Part shown: positions 52,101 through 54,211 of the stretch, piece by piece
Position numbering within the stretch: position 1 is the first letter of the stretch
How the letters are laid out: every line of letters begins with the position of its first letter
Assembly (NCBI RefSeq): GCF_027595985.1
Contig: NC_073305.1
Span: 32,450,939-32,514,938, forward strand
DNA: 64,000 bases
Direction: 5' to 3'
DNA from: Sorex araneus
Taxonomy: Eukaryota; Chordata; Mammalia; Eulipotyphla; Soricidae
Notes under the pieces: model-generated
Seen by the model: the letters and a program-made list of their open reading frames with translations, nothing else
What the model was told of the DNA's origin: nothing
Database searches by the model: none
Translations under genes and position numbers: made by a program

Positions 52101-54211
52101 ACAATCCCATGGAAAGTGTTGGAAATACACTACAGTCAAGACATCAGGCACTGCGTTAGGAACAAGTCAGGCAGAGATTTTATAGGTTTTTCATAGAAGA
52201 ACTCATAAACAAATTATTAATTAGTTGGCTGAATCACCAAAACACAACTCCAGTAAAAGATCAGCAAAAGCTCAAAAGAGCTCTCAGTGAGCAAACCCAT
52301 CCGCCTCACCCGGAGACTCAGAAGCAAGAAGACAGTCAATCTGCCTCATTTTCTCCAAGGCCTGAGGGCGTGTCTCAGGGAGGCCTAGAACTTTCACCAG
52401 GCCTCCAGCAATGAATGTCAGGGGCAACCCTATGCACTTCAATAGCTCAATCTCCTTCCTAGCTAAAACAGTTGTGCTAGAGAACCAGGCACCTCATCAA
52501 CAGCCCTCAGGTTGCGCAATGGCAGAGAAAGTGCCAAGTTCAAGCGACCAGTACAGACCTAAGCAGGGTCAGCAGCTGGGCACTCCCTACTCGCAAATGC
52601 CCCGGGAACATCATCTGTCTGAGCTTTTGACAACCTGCGGTTTCTCTGGAAGGCCTGAAAGTCAGCAGGACTTGGGGATCCGTCCCCACCAGTGGAGCAG
52701 GGCCCTCACCCCAAGTCTGTACTCCGGGGAGATGAACAGAGCCACCAAGGCCAGGTCAGCATTCAGACACCGGCCACCACAGTAAGGCACGTGCTGGGAA
52801 AAACGTCAGCTCCCACAGCCAGAAATGCTCCCAAACCACCGACCTTTACACTTTAATTGGGTAAGCTTGTCGTACATAAACTATTCCCATAACACTGCTC
52901 TTAAAAAAAAAAAATTAAAAGAGGAAAGAGAAGCCAGGTAATCGTTTAAATGCGACACTCAGTATAAGGACTAAGTTCAGGCTAGTTCCCACCCTTCAAA
53001 GCCGTAAATAAAAAACAGAGGCTCCCAGGAAAAAGTACAGAGACCAAACAACTGTTTGCGGTGCAATTACTGCACATCTCATTGACTTTGTCTTACGTAT
53101 TCTTCAAACTCCAGCAGGCTGCTTTATTTCAGGGTGGCAAGGGGGCACGATTTTGTCAAACCCATCTGTCCTTTGCAATAATCGTTAGCAGAGTTGTTTT
53201 GAGTTGTTTTGTCCTATCTAGTGCACATGCCAAGCAGTGACCCAGTTCTTCACTGCATCATCCAGGGGGCTCTGGAGAACAGCACCTGCTGGGCTGCCAG
53301 CAAGCACATCTCTAGGAGCCCCGAGAGCACAGCCATCCTGGTGAAAGCCTTAGGACCTTCCAATTCCCTCATGCACCACTGCGCTGTCGGGCGTGACCCT
53401 GGCACTCTGGAAAACCTTCCCTCCACGTTCAAGCCTCGGCTCAAGCGAAGCTACTGGAAAATATGGAAAACCATCCCTGTGTGGACTCCCCATTCCCACC
53501 TTGCCCCTAAGGGCCCTGCCCCGTGGGCCGCAATTTTAAAAGCTGCTACTAAAGGGGGCAGTCTTGAGAGTCTGGCCCCCAACACGCACGTTTCCACGCT
53601 GGGGCAATCTAACGCCTTCAAGCCGAGCCCATGTGCTTCCCCCCACCTCCTTGGCGGCTACTTCGCCTTACAATGATTATTGCAGTATCAAGTGATAGAG
53701 AAATCGCAACCTGAAAAGACTACAATGTAGGGCAAAGGAGAGGGAACCGATAGCAAAATCTGGGGGAGAATTTTCCCACTGTGAGTCCGGCCACTCTGGG
53801 CACTGTAACCCCGAGGCCAGCGGGCGGGTGCAACCCCCCTTCCCCTCCCACCCCGCCAAGCACGGCGGGGCGCCCTTTGCAGAAAAGGAGGCCCAGAGGA
53901 GCTACCCTGCGTCCCAGTCTGCCGGGGGTCGCCCGCCCGCCCGCCCGCCCGCCCGCCGCCGTGGTGGGCACCCGAGGCCCCGACGGCCACGCGGCAGGGC
54001 CCCAAACCCTCGGGGCCCTGCGGGGGCCAAGTGTCCCGCCCCGCGGACGGGCCCGGGGTCGCTCAGGCCTTGCCCGGGGGCGGGCGCCCGGTACCCACCT
54101 CATGCTGTAGGCGCCGGCGCCCAGCTCCTGCCCGATGCCCGAGAGGCTGGCGTCGAAGTCGTGCACCAGCCCGGACTCGATCACCTCGTCCATCTTGAGC
54201 ACCCAGGCCAT
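606..54211 (-). CDS. UBP1: UBP1 transcription factor gene (5' nine coding exons; 3' end outside window)
   Basis: UBP1 (LBP-1a/b, mouse NF2d9) is a nuclear CP2/grainyhead-family transcription factor. It is known to bind CNRG-type motifs as an oligomer, to regulate CYP11A1 in placenta and to bind the HIV-1 initiator region. Nine exons on the minus strand join in phase into 1031 nt with no stop. The N-terminus reads [14 protein letters not shown], which separates UBP1 from its paralogue TFCP2 (MAWALKLPLADEV). The following segments match UBP1 as I remember it across the CP2 DNA-binding domain (about residues 38-273). The 36-residue LBP-1b cassette follows, then a Ser/Pro-rich linker. Small differences from remembered human UBP1 include EITGK for EINGK and QNDNGE for QNENGE. 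About 200 C-terminal residues are off the left edge. No frameshift or premature stop is seen, so the gene looks functional. Confidence 0.97.
1438..1592 (-). mobile_element. SOR-type SINE, diverged
   Basis: ACACCCGGCAGTGTTCAGG and GGCCACATGCAAGGTAAGTG mark the body and B-box region in reverse. Confidence 0.7.
1927..2014 (+). mobile_element. SOR-type SINE, 3' fragment with A tail
   Basis: The body from CCAGGAGTTATTTCTGAG to CGATGTGACC plus an A tail is present. The tRNA head is absent. Confidence 0.8.
2192..2306 (-). mobile_element. SOR-type SINE, diverged and shortened
   Basis: A partial reversed body and a recognisable CTCTCCAGTCC head are present. Confidence 0.55.
2338..2482 (-). mobile_element. 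SOR-type SINE, diverged
   Basis: GGGCCACACCTGGCAATGCT starts the reversed body. It lies tail to head with the copy at 2192. Confidence 0.75.
2701..2775 (+). mobile_element. SOR-type SINE, head fragment
   Basis: The head GGACCAGAGTGATAGTACAG is intact, but most of the body is missing before an A-rich end. Confidence 0.65.
3055..3233 (-). mobile_element. SOR-type SINE, near full length
   Basis: Poly(T), then GGGTCACACCCAGTGATG, ending in CACTCCAGCCCC. The flanks TTCAAAACTTTT and TCAAAAATACTTTT are probable TSDs. Confidence 0.93.
4437..4516 (-). mobile_element. Old tRNA-derived SINE, short type
   Basis: GTGCTGGGGATCAAATTCAG and GCAAGTGCTCTACTGCTAAGC resemble a generic tRNA-type SINE without the SOR body. 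Confidence 0.55.
4633..4831 (-). mobile_element. SOR-type SINE, near full length with perfect TSD
   Basis: The reversed element is flanked by CTAGAATATCCC at 4621-4632 and 4832-4843, a perfect 12-bp TSD. Confidence 0.9.
4968..5060 (-). mobile_element. Possible degraded SINE
   Basis: Only a loose match: GGACCACACTCAGCAAGG and CACTCGGGTCACAAAC. Confidence 0.35.
6285..6400. repeat. (GA)n / (GT)n purine-rich tract
   Basis: GAGAGG-type units are followed by GTGTGT and GGAGG-rich sequence. It lies about 280 bp from the cassette exon, on its 3' side in transcript direction. Confidence 0.85.
6682..6789 (-). CDS. UBP1: UBP1 coding exon 8, alternative 36-codon cassette (LBP-1b specific)
   Basis: The 108-nt exon encodes [20 protein letters not shown] followed by [16 protein letters not shown], residues 274-309. 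It is exactly 36 codons with phase 0 on both sides, so skipping it keeps the frame. Joining exon 7 straight to exon 9 gives TILTE-CSPWPD, the arrangement in LBP-1a and in TFCP2. Including it gives LBP-1b. The acceptor is TTTGTCCAG|ATG and the donor is GGCAGT|GTAAGG. The segment is acidic, then Lys/Arg-rich. Confidence 0.95.
6790..7449 (-). other. UBP1: UBP1 introns 6 (7354-7449) and 7 (6790-7242), flanking exon 7
   Basis: The introns are 96 and 453 bp and carry no repeats. Exons 6, 7 and 8 form a compact cluster around the alternative cassette. Confidence 0.9.
7243..7353 (-). CDS. UBP1: UBP1 coding exon 7
   Basis: The 111-nt exon (37 codons, phase 0 at both ends) encodes residues 237-273. 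It begins [20 protein letters not shown] and ends SYETTILTE. This basic, charged segment closes the CP2 domain. The acceptor is TTTTAAAG|CCT and the donor is ACAGAG|GTAATG. The intron before it is only 96 bp, the shortest in the window. Confidence 0.97.
7450..7602 (-). CDS. UBP1: UBP1 coding exon 6
   Basis: The 153-nt exon (51 codons, phase 0 at both ends) encodes residues 186-236. It begins [20 protein letters not shown] and ends [11 protein letters not shown]. This is the C-terminal part of the CP2 DNA-binding fold, including the conserved [14 protein letters not shown] segment. The acceptor is TTTTCTAG|GTAC and the donor is TTAAG|GTAAGA. Aspartate replaces glutamate in QNENGE. Confidence 0.97.
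8481..8736 (+). mobile_element. Type-2 SINE (SOR head, alternative body), full length
   Basis: The tRNA head with CAATAGCACAGCGGGTAGG is followed by GAGAGCCTGGCAAGCTACTG repeats, GATATGCCAAAAACTGTAG and the terminus GACAGTGCTACAGTGCT. There is no A tail. Confidence 0.9.
8945..9045 (-). mobile_element. SOR-type SINE with internal deletion
   Basis: GGGTCATGCCCAGTGG and GGGTTACTCCCAGTGGTG are present, but the reversed head is lost. Confidence 0.7.
9073..9290 (+). mobile_element. SOR-type SINE, old copy with internal duplication
   Basis: The B-box/CACCACATG segment occurs twice (near 9130 and 9180), followed by the normal 3' body. Confidence 0.75.
9304..9460 (+). mobile_element. SOR-type SINE, old copy
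   Basis: Head AGAGCTGGAGAGAGAGG, body GAGCACTGCCAGGGGTCAC. It lies in tandem with the previous copy. Confidence 0.75.
9578..9687 (-). mobile_element. Type-2 SINE, 3' fragment
   Basis: This is the reversed type-2 terminus (AGCACTGTAGCATTGTC) through ACTGTTTTTGGCATATTG, cut off at CACACCAC. The head is missing. Confidence 0.85.
10124..10230 (-). CDS. UBP1: UBP1 coding exon 5
   Basis: The 107-nt exon encodes residues 150-185, starting [20 protein letters not shown] and ending [11 protein letters not shown], in the core of the CP2 domain. The acceptor is AAATATAG|AT. The donor CAG|GTTTGC is weaker than the others in the gene because it lacks the usual A at +3 or +4 and the G at +5, but phase and protein match leave no doubt about the boundary. 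Confidence 0.96.
10231..10746 (-). other. UBP1: UBP1 intron 4
   Basis: This is a 516-bp intron. It contains only a degraded tRNA-like repeat around 10530-10605. Confidence 0.9.
10530..10605 (-). mobile_element. Degraded tRNA-type SINE
   Basis: TGCCAGGGATTGACCTACA and CAGAGCTACATCCCAACCC suggest a short reversed tRNA-derived element in intron 4. Confidence 0.45.
10747..10852 (-). CDS. UBP1: UBP1 coding exon 4
   Basis: The 106-nt exon encodes residues 115-149 plus one base. It starts [20 protein letters not shown] and ends [10 protein letters not shown], a highly conserved part of the CP2 DNA-binding domain shared with TFCP2 and grainyhead proteins. The acceptor is TTTCCTAG|AGC and the donor is TTTAG|GTATAG. 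Only 516 bp separates it from exon 5. Confidence 0.96.
11123..11206. repeat. (GT)n(GA)n compound microsatellite
   Basis: About 22 GT units are followed by about 19 GA units. Just upstream, a short segment (ATGTGGTGCCATGA) is repeated at 11059 and 11107. Confidence 0.95.
11472..11656 (+). mobile_element. SOR-type SINE, full length with TSD
   Basis: A complete element with an A-rich tail, flanked by AAATTAAAGTAAGTG on both sides. It sits at the left end of an L1 3' end fragment. Confidence 0.95.
11657..11870 (+). mobile_element. L1-type 3' end
   Basis: It contains GGTGGTGGAATATGTGCACT, GATGGGTGTTTGAGCATTG and the terminus CACATGGTGAATCAATAAAA plus an A tail. This terminal module recurs about ten times in the window. 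Confidence 0.8.
12105..12155 (+). mobile_element. SOR-type SINE, head only
   Basis: GGGGCTGGAGTGATAATACAG to CCTTGTAGGCAGTTG, then directly A-rich sequence: a tRNA head without the body. Confidence 0.75.
12219..12392 (+). mobile_element. SOR-type SINE, diverged
   Basis: Diverged head, then GGAGTGAACCTTGAGCACAG and CACCAGGTGTGGCC with an A-rich tail. Confidence 0.75.
12700..14550 (+). mobile_element. L1-type element X, copy 1, with two tandem ~380-bp units and an insertion
   Basis: The 5' part (GATGGTGCCTTCAGGCTTCC) is interrupted by a reversed L1 3' end (12808-13398). It continues with two diverged ~380-bp units, both containing CAGTTAATC and GATCTGCTGAAAATTT-like blocks (13440-13800 and 13800-14180). 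It ends in an L1-type 3' terminus and A tail. Copy 2 is at 23378-24612. No open reading frame is retained. It may be a lineage-specific L1 3' UTR variant or a non-autonomous partner. Confidence 0.65.
12808..13398 (-). mobile_element. L1 3' end inserted in element X
   Basis: Poly(T) at the left, then the reverse complement of the L1-type terminus and 3' UTR. The flanks TCAGACCCAATT and TCAGACCCAAAT are the probable TSD. Copy 2 of the host element lacks this ~590-bp segment, which confirms the insertion. Confidence 0.85.
14588..14735 (+). mobile_element. SOR-type SINE, old copy
   Basis: Head AGAGGGCAAAGAGATGGCCC, body CCCAAGCACTATTCAGAGTG. Confidence 0.65.
14759..14966 (+). mobile_element. SOR-type SINE, full length
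   Basis: An intact B-box (GGTTCGATTCC) and a full body to GGGTATGACCC with an A-rich tail. Confidence 0.95.
15776..15960 (-). mobile_element. SOR-type SINE, full length with TSD
   Basis: Reversed complete element; TSD AATTTTCAACTTTT on both sides (15765 and 15961). Confidence 0.95.
16047..17312 (+). mobile_element. L1-type element Y, copy 1, with tandem ~306-bp units
   Basis: Two GC-rich units share CCCCAACGAGGCCCTGA and CCCAGCAGCTT blocks (16310-16500 and 16616-16800). AT-rich sequence and the common L1-type 3' terminus follow, interrupted by a SINE at 17014-17187. The tail ends near 17312. Long flanking direct repeats (15961 and 17322) bracket the element. No intact frame is present. Confidence 0.65.
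17014..17187 (-). mobile_element. SOR-type SINE, full length, young
   Basis: Near-consensus reversed element flanked by TATACTGGGATTCTT on both sides. It is inserted in the 3' end of element Y. Confidence 0.96.
18340..18466 (-). mobile_element. SOR-type SINE, diverged
   Basis: Reversed body with TCACTCCTGGTGGGACTTGG and GTGCAAGGCAAGCACCCTAC. Confidence 0.7.
18541..18650 (-). mobile_element. SOR-type SINE, shortened
   Basis: CAGTGGTGCTCAGGGATCAC and CTCTCCAGCCCC mark a reversed copy with an internal deletion. Confidence 0.75.
18922..19020 (+). mobile_element. tRNA-type SINE, head plus A-rich tail only
   Basis: AGTTCAGCAGTAGGGC (A-box region) and CTAGGTTTAACCC (B-box region) are followed directly by (AAT)n. 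No SOR body is present. Confidence 0.6.
19326..19490 (+). mobile_element. SOR-type SINE
   Basis: Head GGGCCAGTGAGATGGCACAG, body CACCAGGAGTGATCCCTGAG, A-rich tail. Confidence 0.85.
19768..19844 (-). CDS. UBP1: UBP1 coding exon 3
   Basis: The 77-nt exon encodes residues 89-114 ([20 protein letters not shown] then TGKLVK), within the CP2 domain. The acceptor is AAACAG|GTCAG and the donor is AAAG|GTAAGG. It is too short to show as an open frame of its own and was found by extending the family alignment. Threonine replaces the asparagine I remember in human EINGKLVK. Confidence 0.95.
20078..20200 (-). mobile_element. SOR-type SINE, reversed head missing
   Basis: GTGCCACACCCAGGAGTGCT to GAGATCAAACCAGG. 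Confidence 0.8.
20243..20402 (-). mobile_element. SOR-type SINE with TSD
   Basis: Reversed element flanked by ACAAGTGTACTTTT and ACAAGTGGACTTTT. Confidence 0.92.
20430..20660 (-). mobile_element. Ancient L1 3' fragment (L1M type)
   Basis: CTCCATTCCTTTTTATTGCC, AAATATTATTCCACTG and GTGGACACTTGAGTTGTTTT match the reverse complement of old placental L1 3' sequence. Confidence 0.7.
20802..21432 (+). mobile_element. L1-type element Y, copy 2, bounded by TSD
   Basis: 631 bp between AAAGTACAATT repeats (20791-20801 and 21433-21443). It has a GC-rich 5' part, a middle related to copy 1 (AAAGTACAGAAATCCAAAA), a G run, then the common L1-type terminus (CACATGGTGATTCAATAAAA) and A tail. Confidence 0.75.
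22305..22331. repeat. Poly(A) run of 27
   Basis: An uninterrupted A run lies immediately before a SINE head and is probably the tail of an older insertion. Confidence 0.9.
22334..22480 (+). mobile_element. SOR-type SINE, internal deletion
   Basis: Head TACAGCAGGTAGGGCGTTTG; the body jumps from CCCAGAGCA to CCCTGAGTACTACTGGG. Confidence 0.85.
22629..22813 (+). mobile_element. SOR-type SINE, diverged
   Basis: GTGGGTTCAATCCTTGACACC and GAGCCAGGAGTAAGACCTG, then an A-rich tail. Confidence 0.8.
23191..23370 (+). mobile_element. SOR-type SINE, full length, young
   Basis: Consensus A- and B-box regions, a full body and a 15-A tail. TSD AAGACATTCAGGG on both sides. Confidence 0.96.
23378..24612 (+). 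mobile_element. L1-type element X, copy 2
   Basis: It matches copy 1 (12700-14550) from GATGGTACCTTCAGGCTTCC through two ~380-bp units to the L1-type terminus near 24600, without the reversed L1 insertion. Its poly(A) region is replaced by GATAAAAAGTAAGG and the sequence continues to a second poly(A) at 24685. Confidence 0.65.
25489..25530. repeat. Perfect 18-bp hairpin with 6-nt loop
   Basis: CTATATACAGAATACCAC (25489-25506) is followed by ATATTG and the exact reverse complement (25513-25530). Confidence 0.98.
25640..25940 (+). mobile_element. L1-type 3' end, diverged
   Basis: GTGCCTGCCAAGCTGACAGA, GGTGGGACTGGTGTTGAGAT, AACTTTGTAAATCACAG and an A tail follow the order of the common L1-type terminus. 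Confidence 0.6.
26190..26350 (-). mobile_element. SOR-type SINE, diverged
   Basis: GGTGCTCAGGGTTGACTCC to GGTCAGTTACATGCAAG. Confidence 0.75.
26610..26690 (+). mobile_element. Possible degraded tRNA-type SINE
   Basis: GGTGATAATTCGAGTGG and GAGTTCACGCCTCAGCACTG loosely resemble a SINE head. Confidence 0.35.
26780..27000 (+). repeat. Old placental interspersed repeat, family not assigned
   Basis: GTCACAGGTTCTGGGGAT and AACATGGACATCTTTGG are typical of a widespread old repeat 3' end. I cannot name the family safely. Confidence 0.45.
27497..27585 (-). mobile_element. Degraded tRNA-type SINE
   Basis: GAGGGTCTCCCACATACAGG and CACCGAGTCACATTCCC are compatible with an old reversed tRNA head. Confidence 0.45.
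27636..27830 (+). mobile_element. SOR-type SINE, very diverged
   Basis: GCTAGAAGACAGCACAGGG and CTGCATGCACTTGATCC at the head; the body is uncertain. Confidence 0.45.
28084..28210 (+). mobile_element. SOR-type SINE, shortened
   Basis: GGTAAGGCACTTGCCGTGCAC and CCAGCACCACCTACAGTCCC. Confidence 0.7.
28440..28575 (+). mobile_element. SOR-type SINE, diverged
   Basis: TGGACTGGAGAAAGTGTCC and GCCCAGCACCACATACAG. Confidence 0.65.
28658..28840 (+). mobile_element. SOR-type SINE
   Basis: GCGGGTAGGGCACTTGCC, then GGTTCAATCCCCAG and AAGTGTGACCC with an A-rich tail. Confidence 0.85.
28888..29057 (-). mobile_element. SOR-type SINE
   Basis: Reversed, from GGGGCATACCCAGCGATG to GTATCTCCAGCTCC. Confidence 0.88.
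29428..29610 (+). mobile_element. SOR-type SINE, full length
   Basis: Near-consensus throughout with an (AAAT)n tail. Confidence 0.96.
29689..29835 (+). mobile_element. SOR-type SINE, diverged
   Basis: TTCAAATCCCTGGTACCAC, then GTCCTCTGATCACTGCC. Confidence 0.65.
30031..30214 (+). mobile_element. SOR-type SINE inside L1
   Basis: Head AGGAGCCAGAGCAATAG, tail (AAT)n; it separates two L1 ORF2 segments. Confidence 0.9.
30420..30591 (+). mobile_element. SOR-type SINE inside L1, young, with TSD
   Basis: Near-consensus, flanked by AAGAAATACA on both sides. Confidence 0.96.
30712..30892 (+). mobile_element. SOR-type SINE inside L1, older
   Basis: Full length but diverged; flanked by GAGCAACAG and GAACAAC, a probable partial TSD. 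Confidence 0.88.
31013..31173 (+). mobile_element. SOR-type SINE inside L1, deleted B-box region
   Basis: The segment between CACATGGACAACCC and AGCATACCA lacks the GGTTCGATTCC block. Confidence 0.9.
32200..32531 (-). mobile_element. SOR-type SINE, old, split by a younger SINE
   Basis: A reversed old copy (32200-32300 and about 32485-32531) with CATCCAGGGATCACTGC and GGGGATCAAACGTGTGTC, interrupted by the element at 32301. Confidence 0.8.
32301..32484 (+). mobile_element. SOR-type SINE inserted in an older SINE, with TSD
   Basis: Near-consensus, 14-A tail; TSD CCAATGCTGGGGATCA on both sides. Confidence 0.96.
32534..32679 (+). mobile_element. SOR-type SINE with B-box deletion
   Basis: It jumps from CAGATAGGGCATC to CCAGCATCCTGTATGG, so the B-box is gone. 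Confidence 0.92.
32691..32841 (+). mobile_element. SOR-type SINE
   Basis: Head GGGGCCAAAAAGTATAGTGG, body to GTGGGTGTGACCC. A second short 3' fragment (32842-32878) follows and runs into the GA tract. Confidence 0.88.
32879..33270. repeat. 392-bp polypurine (GA)n tract in UBP1 intron 2
   Basis: A pure GA core at the left end grades into GAGAGGG variants, with almost no pyrimidines across the whole length. The left part contains internal duplications of a GGGGAGAGAGACAGAGAGGG-like unit near 32985 and 33060. It abuts a SINE 3' fragment at 32842. Confidence 0.97.
33363..33510 (+). mobile_element. SOR-type SINE
   Basis: GGGATTGAATGATAGTACC to CACTGCTGGGTGTGGCC. Confidence 0.82.
33634..33840 (+). 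mobile_element. Type-2 SINE, shortened
   Basis: SOR-like head, then CCATCCCTCTCGGAGATCC, TCCCCGAGGCGTATTTG and the terminus GACGACAGTGCTACAGTGC. It has one GAGAGCCTGGCAAGCT repeat instead of two and no A tail. Confidence 0.92.
34055..34228 (-). mobile_element. SOR-type SINE, diverged
   Basis: GGGCCACATCCCGTGGTGCT to GTATCTCTCCAATCCCC. Confidence 0.8.
34660..34811 (-). CDS. UBP1: UBP1 coding exon 2
   Basis: The 152-nt exon encodes residues 38-88 plus one base. It begins [20 protein letters not shown] and ends [10 protein letters not shown], the start of the CP2 DNA-binding domain. The acceptor is GCCTTTCAG|T and the donor is CCAAG|GTCAGT. The phases (2 in, 1 out) match exons 1 and 3. Remembered human UBP1 has GETEH where this sequence has GETKH. 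The exon is isolated, with 19.3 kb of intron on the 5' side and 14.8 kb on the 3' side. Confidence 0.97.
35027..35400 (+). mobile_element. SOR-type SINE split by a type-2 SINE
   Basis: The head and first body part (35027-35121) and the 3' body (35324-35400) belong to one element, interrupted by the copy at 35123. Confidence 0.88.
35123..35323 (-). mobile_element. Type-2 SINE inserted in a SOR SINE
   Basis: Reversed type-2 element (ACTGTTTTTGGCATATTG, then CTACCTGCTGTGCTATTACT) flanked by AAGCAC on both sides. Its 3' terminus has lost about 40 bp. Confidence 0.9.
35647..35790 (+). mobile_element. SOR-type SINE, diverged
   Basis: GGATGCAGTGATAGTACGAG and GGTTCTGATCCCCTGTATG. Confidence 0.7.
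36176..36255 (+). mobile_element. tRNA-type SINE, head plus tail
   Basis: GGGGCTCAGTGAGAGAGCAC and CTTCCATGTGAAATCC, then an A-rich tail; no SOR body. Confidence 0.55.
36270..36395 (+). mobile_element. SOR-type SINE, diverged
   Basis: AGATTCAATCCCTGCCAC and GCCAAGCATGGCCAAGTGTG. Confidence 0.6.
36597..36794 (-). mobile_element. SOR-type SINE with internal G-rich expansion
   Basis: Reversed copy; a GGGGTGGGGGTGGGGG block interrupts the body. Confidence 0.85.
37090..37189. repeat. (CT)n polypyrimidine tract
   Basis: This is about 100 bp of CTCTCC units on the plus strand, polypurine on the gene strand, in intron 1. Confidence 0.93.
37766..37872 (+). mobile_element. SOR-type SINE, 5'-truncated
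   Basis: It starts at the B-box (AGGTTCAATCCCC) and continues to the A-rich tail. Confidence 0.8.
38160..38400 (+). mobile_element. Probable L2 3' remnant
   Basis: CCTCTGCCCGGTCCTACAGG, then CATTTCAGTCCAATGTCACC, follows the order of an L2 3' end. Confidence 0.4.
38849..38877. repeat. (TA)n(CA)n short repeat
   Basis: Alternating TATATA and CACACA units. Confidence 0.85.
40517..40700 (+). mobile_element. SOR-type SINE, full length
   Basis: GGGGCTGAAGCGATAGCACAG to CGGGTGTGACCC, tail with AGAGAG. The flanks GAAGCTGACT and AAAGCTGATT are a probable TSD. Confidence 0.95.
40710..40785 (+). repeat. Old placental repeat, 5' part, family not assigned
   Basis: GGTTGTAGCAACCAAGTACC and AAGCTGAACAGCTTACAG resemble the start of a widespread old repeat. 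ATCTCCAAATAAAGTCA near 42136 resembles its other end. Confidence 0.4.
40965..41090 (-). mobile_element. Old tRNA-type SINE
   Basis: GGGGCCACCAAAACTGGC and GGTGCTGAACCTGGGTCTCC to GTCTCCCCAGACC. Confidence 0.55.
41968..42098 (-). mobile_element. SOR-type SINE, shortened
   Basis: CACTCAGGAATCACTCCTGG to GATTGAACCTGGGTCAGCC. Confidence 0.82.
42200..42640 (+). mobile_element. L1-type 3' end
   Basis: GTGCCTGCCATAAATGCAGG, AGGGACTGGTACTTGGTCAC and AACTTTGTAACTTGTTAAT in the usual order; the tail is weak. Confidence 0.7.
42797..42925 (+). mobile_element. SOR-type SINE, 3'-shortened
   Basis: Head GAGAGACAGTACAGTGGGC, B-box GGTTCGATCC; the body ends early. Confidence 0.85.
43040..43110. repeat. (GT)n microsatellite
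   Basis: GTGTGT run with TATATG interruptions, just left of an L1 3' fragment. Confidence 0.93.
43194..43900 (+). mobile_element. L1 3' region split by a SINE
   Basis: CATTGCAGCACTATTTACAA, AATGGAATACTACTCAGC and GAGAGTATCATGCTGAATGA are L1 ORF2-end and 3' UTR sequence; the 3' UTR follows to about 43900. Confidence 0.8.
43318..43502 (+). mobile_element. SOR-type SINE inside L1
   Basis: Full length with an (AAAC)n tail. The flanks CATATGACTGG and CATATGAGTGG are the probable TSD. Confidence 0.93.
44097..44240 (+). mobile_element. SOR-type SINE, shortened
   Basis: GGGCCGGAGTGATGGTTTAG to GACTGGGTGTGCGCCCCC. Confidence 0.87.
44301..44541 (-). mobile_element. Type-2 SINE, full length with 16-bp TSD
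   Basis: The reversed element is flanked by AAGACAGCTCTTACAC (44285-44300) and AAGACAGCGTTTACAC (44542-44557). This fixes both ends of the type-2 family and shows it transposes without an A tail. Confidence 0.95.
44662..44842 (+). mobile_element. SOR-type SINE
   Basis: GGGGCCAGAATGTTAGTACAG to CAGTGGGTGTGGC, A-rich tail. Confidence 0.88.
45195..45375 (+). mobile_element. SOR-type SINE, diverged
   Basis: GGGCCAGAGCACTAGTACAG; body ACCAGGAATGATTGATTCC; A-rich tail. Confidence 0.78.
45388..45556 (+). mobile_element. SOR-type SINE, diverged
   Basis: GGGGCTAGAGTGCTATTGG to GAACTGGGTGTGACCCC. Confidence 0.82.
45617..45768 (+). mobile_element. SOR-type SINE, diverged
   Basis: TTCAATCCCGGCACCACACG and GGAGTAATTCCTGAGCAC. 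Confidence 0.75.
45961..46146 (+). mobile_element. SOR-type SINE
   Basis: AAGCGCTTGTCTTGCATGTG to CACTGGGTGTGGCCC with tail. A degraded tRNA-like fragment may follow to 46230. Confidence 0.82.
46690..46825 (+). mobile_element. SOR-type SINE, 5'-shortened
   Basis: GTCTTGCATGCAACTGATC to ACCAGGTGTGGCCC. Confidence 0.82.
46983..47149 (-). mobile_element. SOR-type SINE with TSD
   Basis: Reversed element; GGTACCATAATTT and GGTACCATAATAT flank it. Confidence 0.92.
47187..47360 (+). mobile_element. SOR-type SINE with 17-bp perfect TSD
   Basis: AATACCTGGTTACAATA occurs unchanged on both sides. It lies 25 bp from the previous reversed SINE. Confidence 0.95.
47455..47634 (+). mobile_element. SOR-type SINE, full length, young
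   Basis: Near-consensus with an 18-A tail; ACTTCCTG on both sides. Confidence 0.96.
47914..48072 (-). mobile_element. SOR-type SINE, diverged
   Basis: CTCAAGGATCACTCCTGAC and GCATGCAAGGCAAACACCC. An opposite-strand 3' fragment (48073-48160) abuts it head to head. Confidence 0.8.
48300..48435 (+). mobile_element. Degraded SINE
   Basis: CACTGGAGCGCATGTTCTAC and GACACTGAGCACTGCCACG. Confidence 0.4.
48559..48726 (-). mobile_element. SOR-type SINE with TSD
   Basis: Reversed element between two copies of TGCAATAATATCCTT. Confidence 0.94.
48742..48910 (+). mobile_element. SOR-type SINE at the same target as its neighbour
   Basis: It starts inside the head (GAGTACAGCAGGTAGGGC). AATAATATCCTTAG lies on both sides, so the target is present three times. 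Confidence 0.92.
49651..49910 (-). mobile_element. Long-form type-2 SINE body, no tRNA head
   Basis: The reversed type-2 terminus and body carry an extra ~85-bp internal segment (TTTCAGGGTCAGGGGAATGA). The tRNA head is replaced by a CG-rich simple repeat and the module at 50004-50457. Confidence 0.85.
50004..50457 (-). repeat. CG-rich module bounded by 36-bp inverted repeats
   Basis: The arms 50004-50039 and 50422-50457 are inverted copies with five mismatches, including AGCATGTGGAAAGTGGCCT exactly. A third partial copy (CATGCGTGAGGCTCGGCCCA) is at 50377. The interior is CpG-rich. Confidence 0.75.
50599..50767 (+). mobile_element. SOR-type SINE
   Basis: GGGGAGCCAGAGTCATAGG to CCAAGGGTGACCC. 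Confidence 0.88.
51041..51200 (+). mobile_element. SOR-type SINE
   Basis: GGGGCTGGAAGGATAGTACAG to GCTGGGTGTGATTCAC. Confidence 0.88.
51682..51840 (+). mobile_element. SOR-type SINE with TSD
   Basis: Flanked by AAAATCATTTGTTT and AAAATCATTTCTTT. Confidence 0.9.
51880..52061 (+). mobile_element. SOR-type SINE, full length, young
   Basis: Near-consensus with a 17-A tail. Confidence 0.96.
53929..53958. repeat. (GCCC)n tetranucleotide repeat, G-rich on the gene strand
   Basis: About seven GCCC units on the plus strand give successive GGGC units on the transcribed-sense minus strand. They lie about 140 bp into intron 1, immediately downstream of the exon 1 donor. Confidence 0.9.
54099..54211 (-). 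CDS. UBP1: UBP1 coding exon 1 (start codon)
   Basis: This encodes residues 1-37 plus two bases of codon 38, from [14 protein letters not shown] to GAGAYSM. The ATG at 54211 has a strong context (A at -3, G at +4). It is the first in-frame ATG after an in-frame stop at 54323-54325. The donor is ATGAG|GTGGGT. The exon sits in a CpG island, as expected for a broadly expressed gene. The 5' UTR extends to the right of 54211, but the transcription start cannot be placed from sequence alone, and a non-coding upstream exon cannot be excluded. Confidence 0.96.
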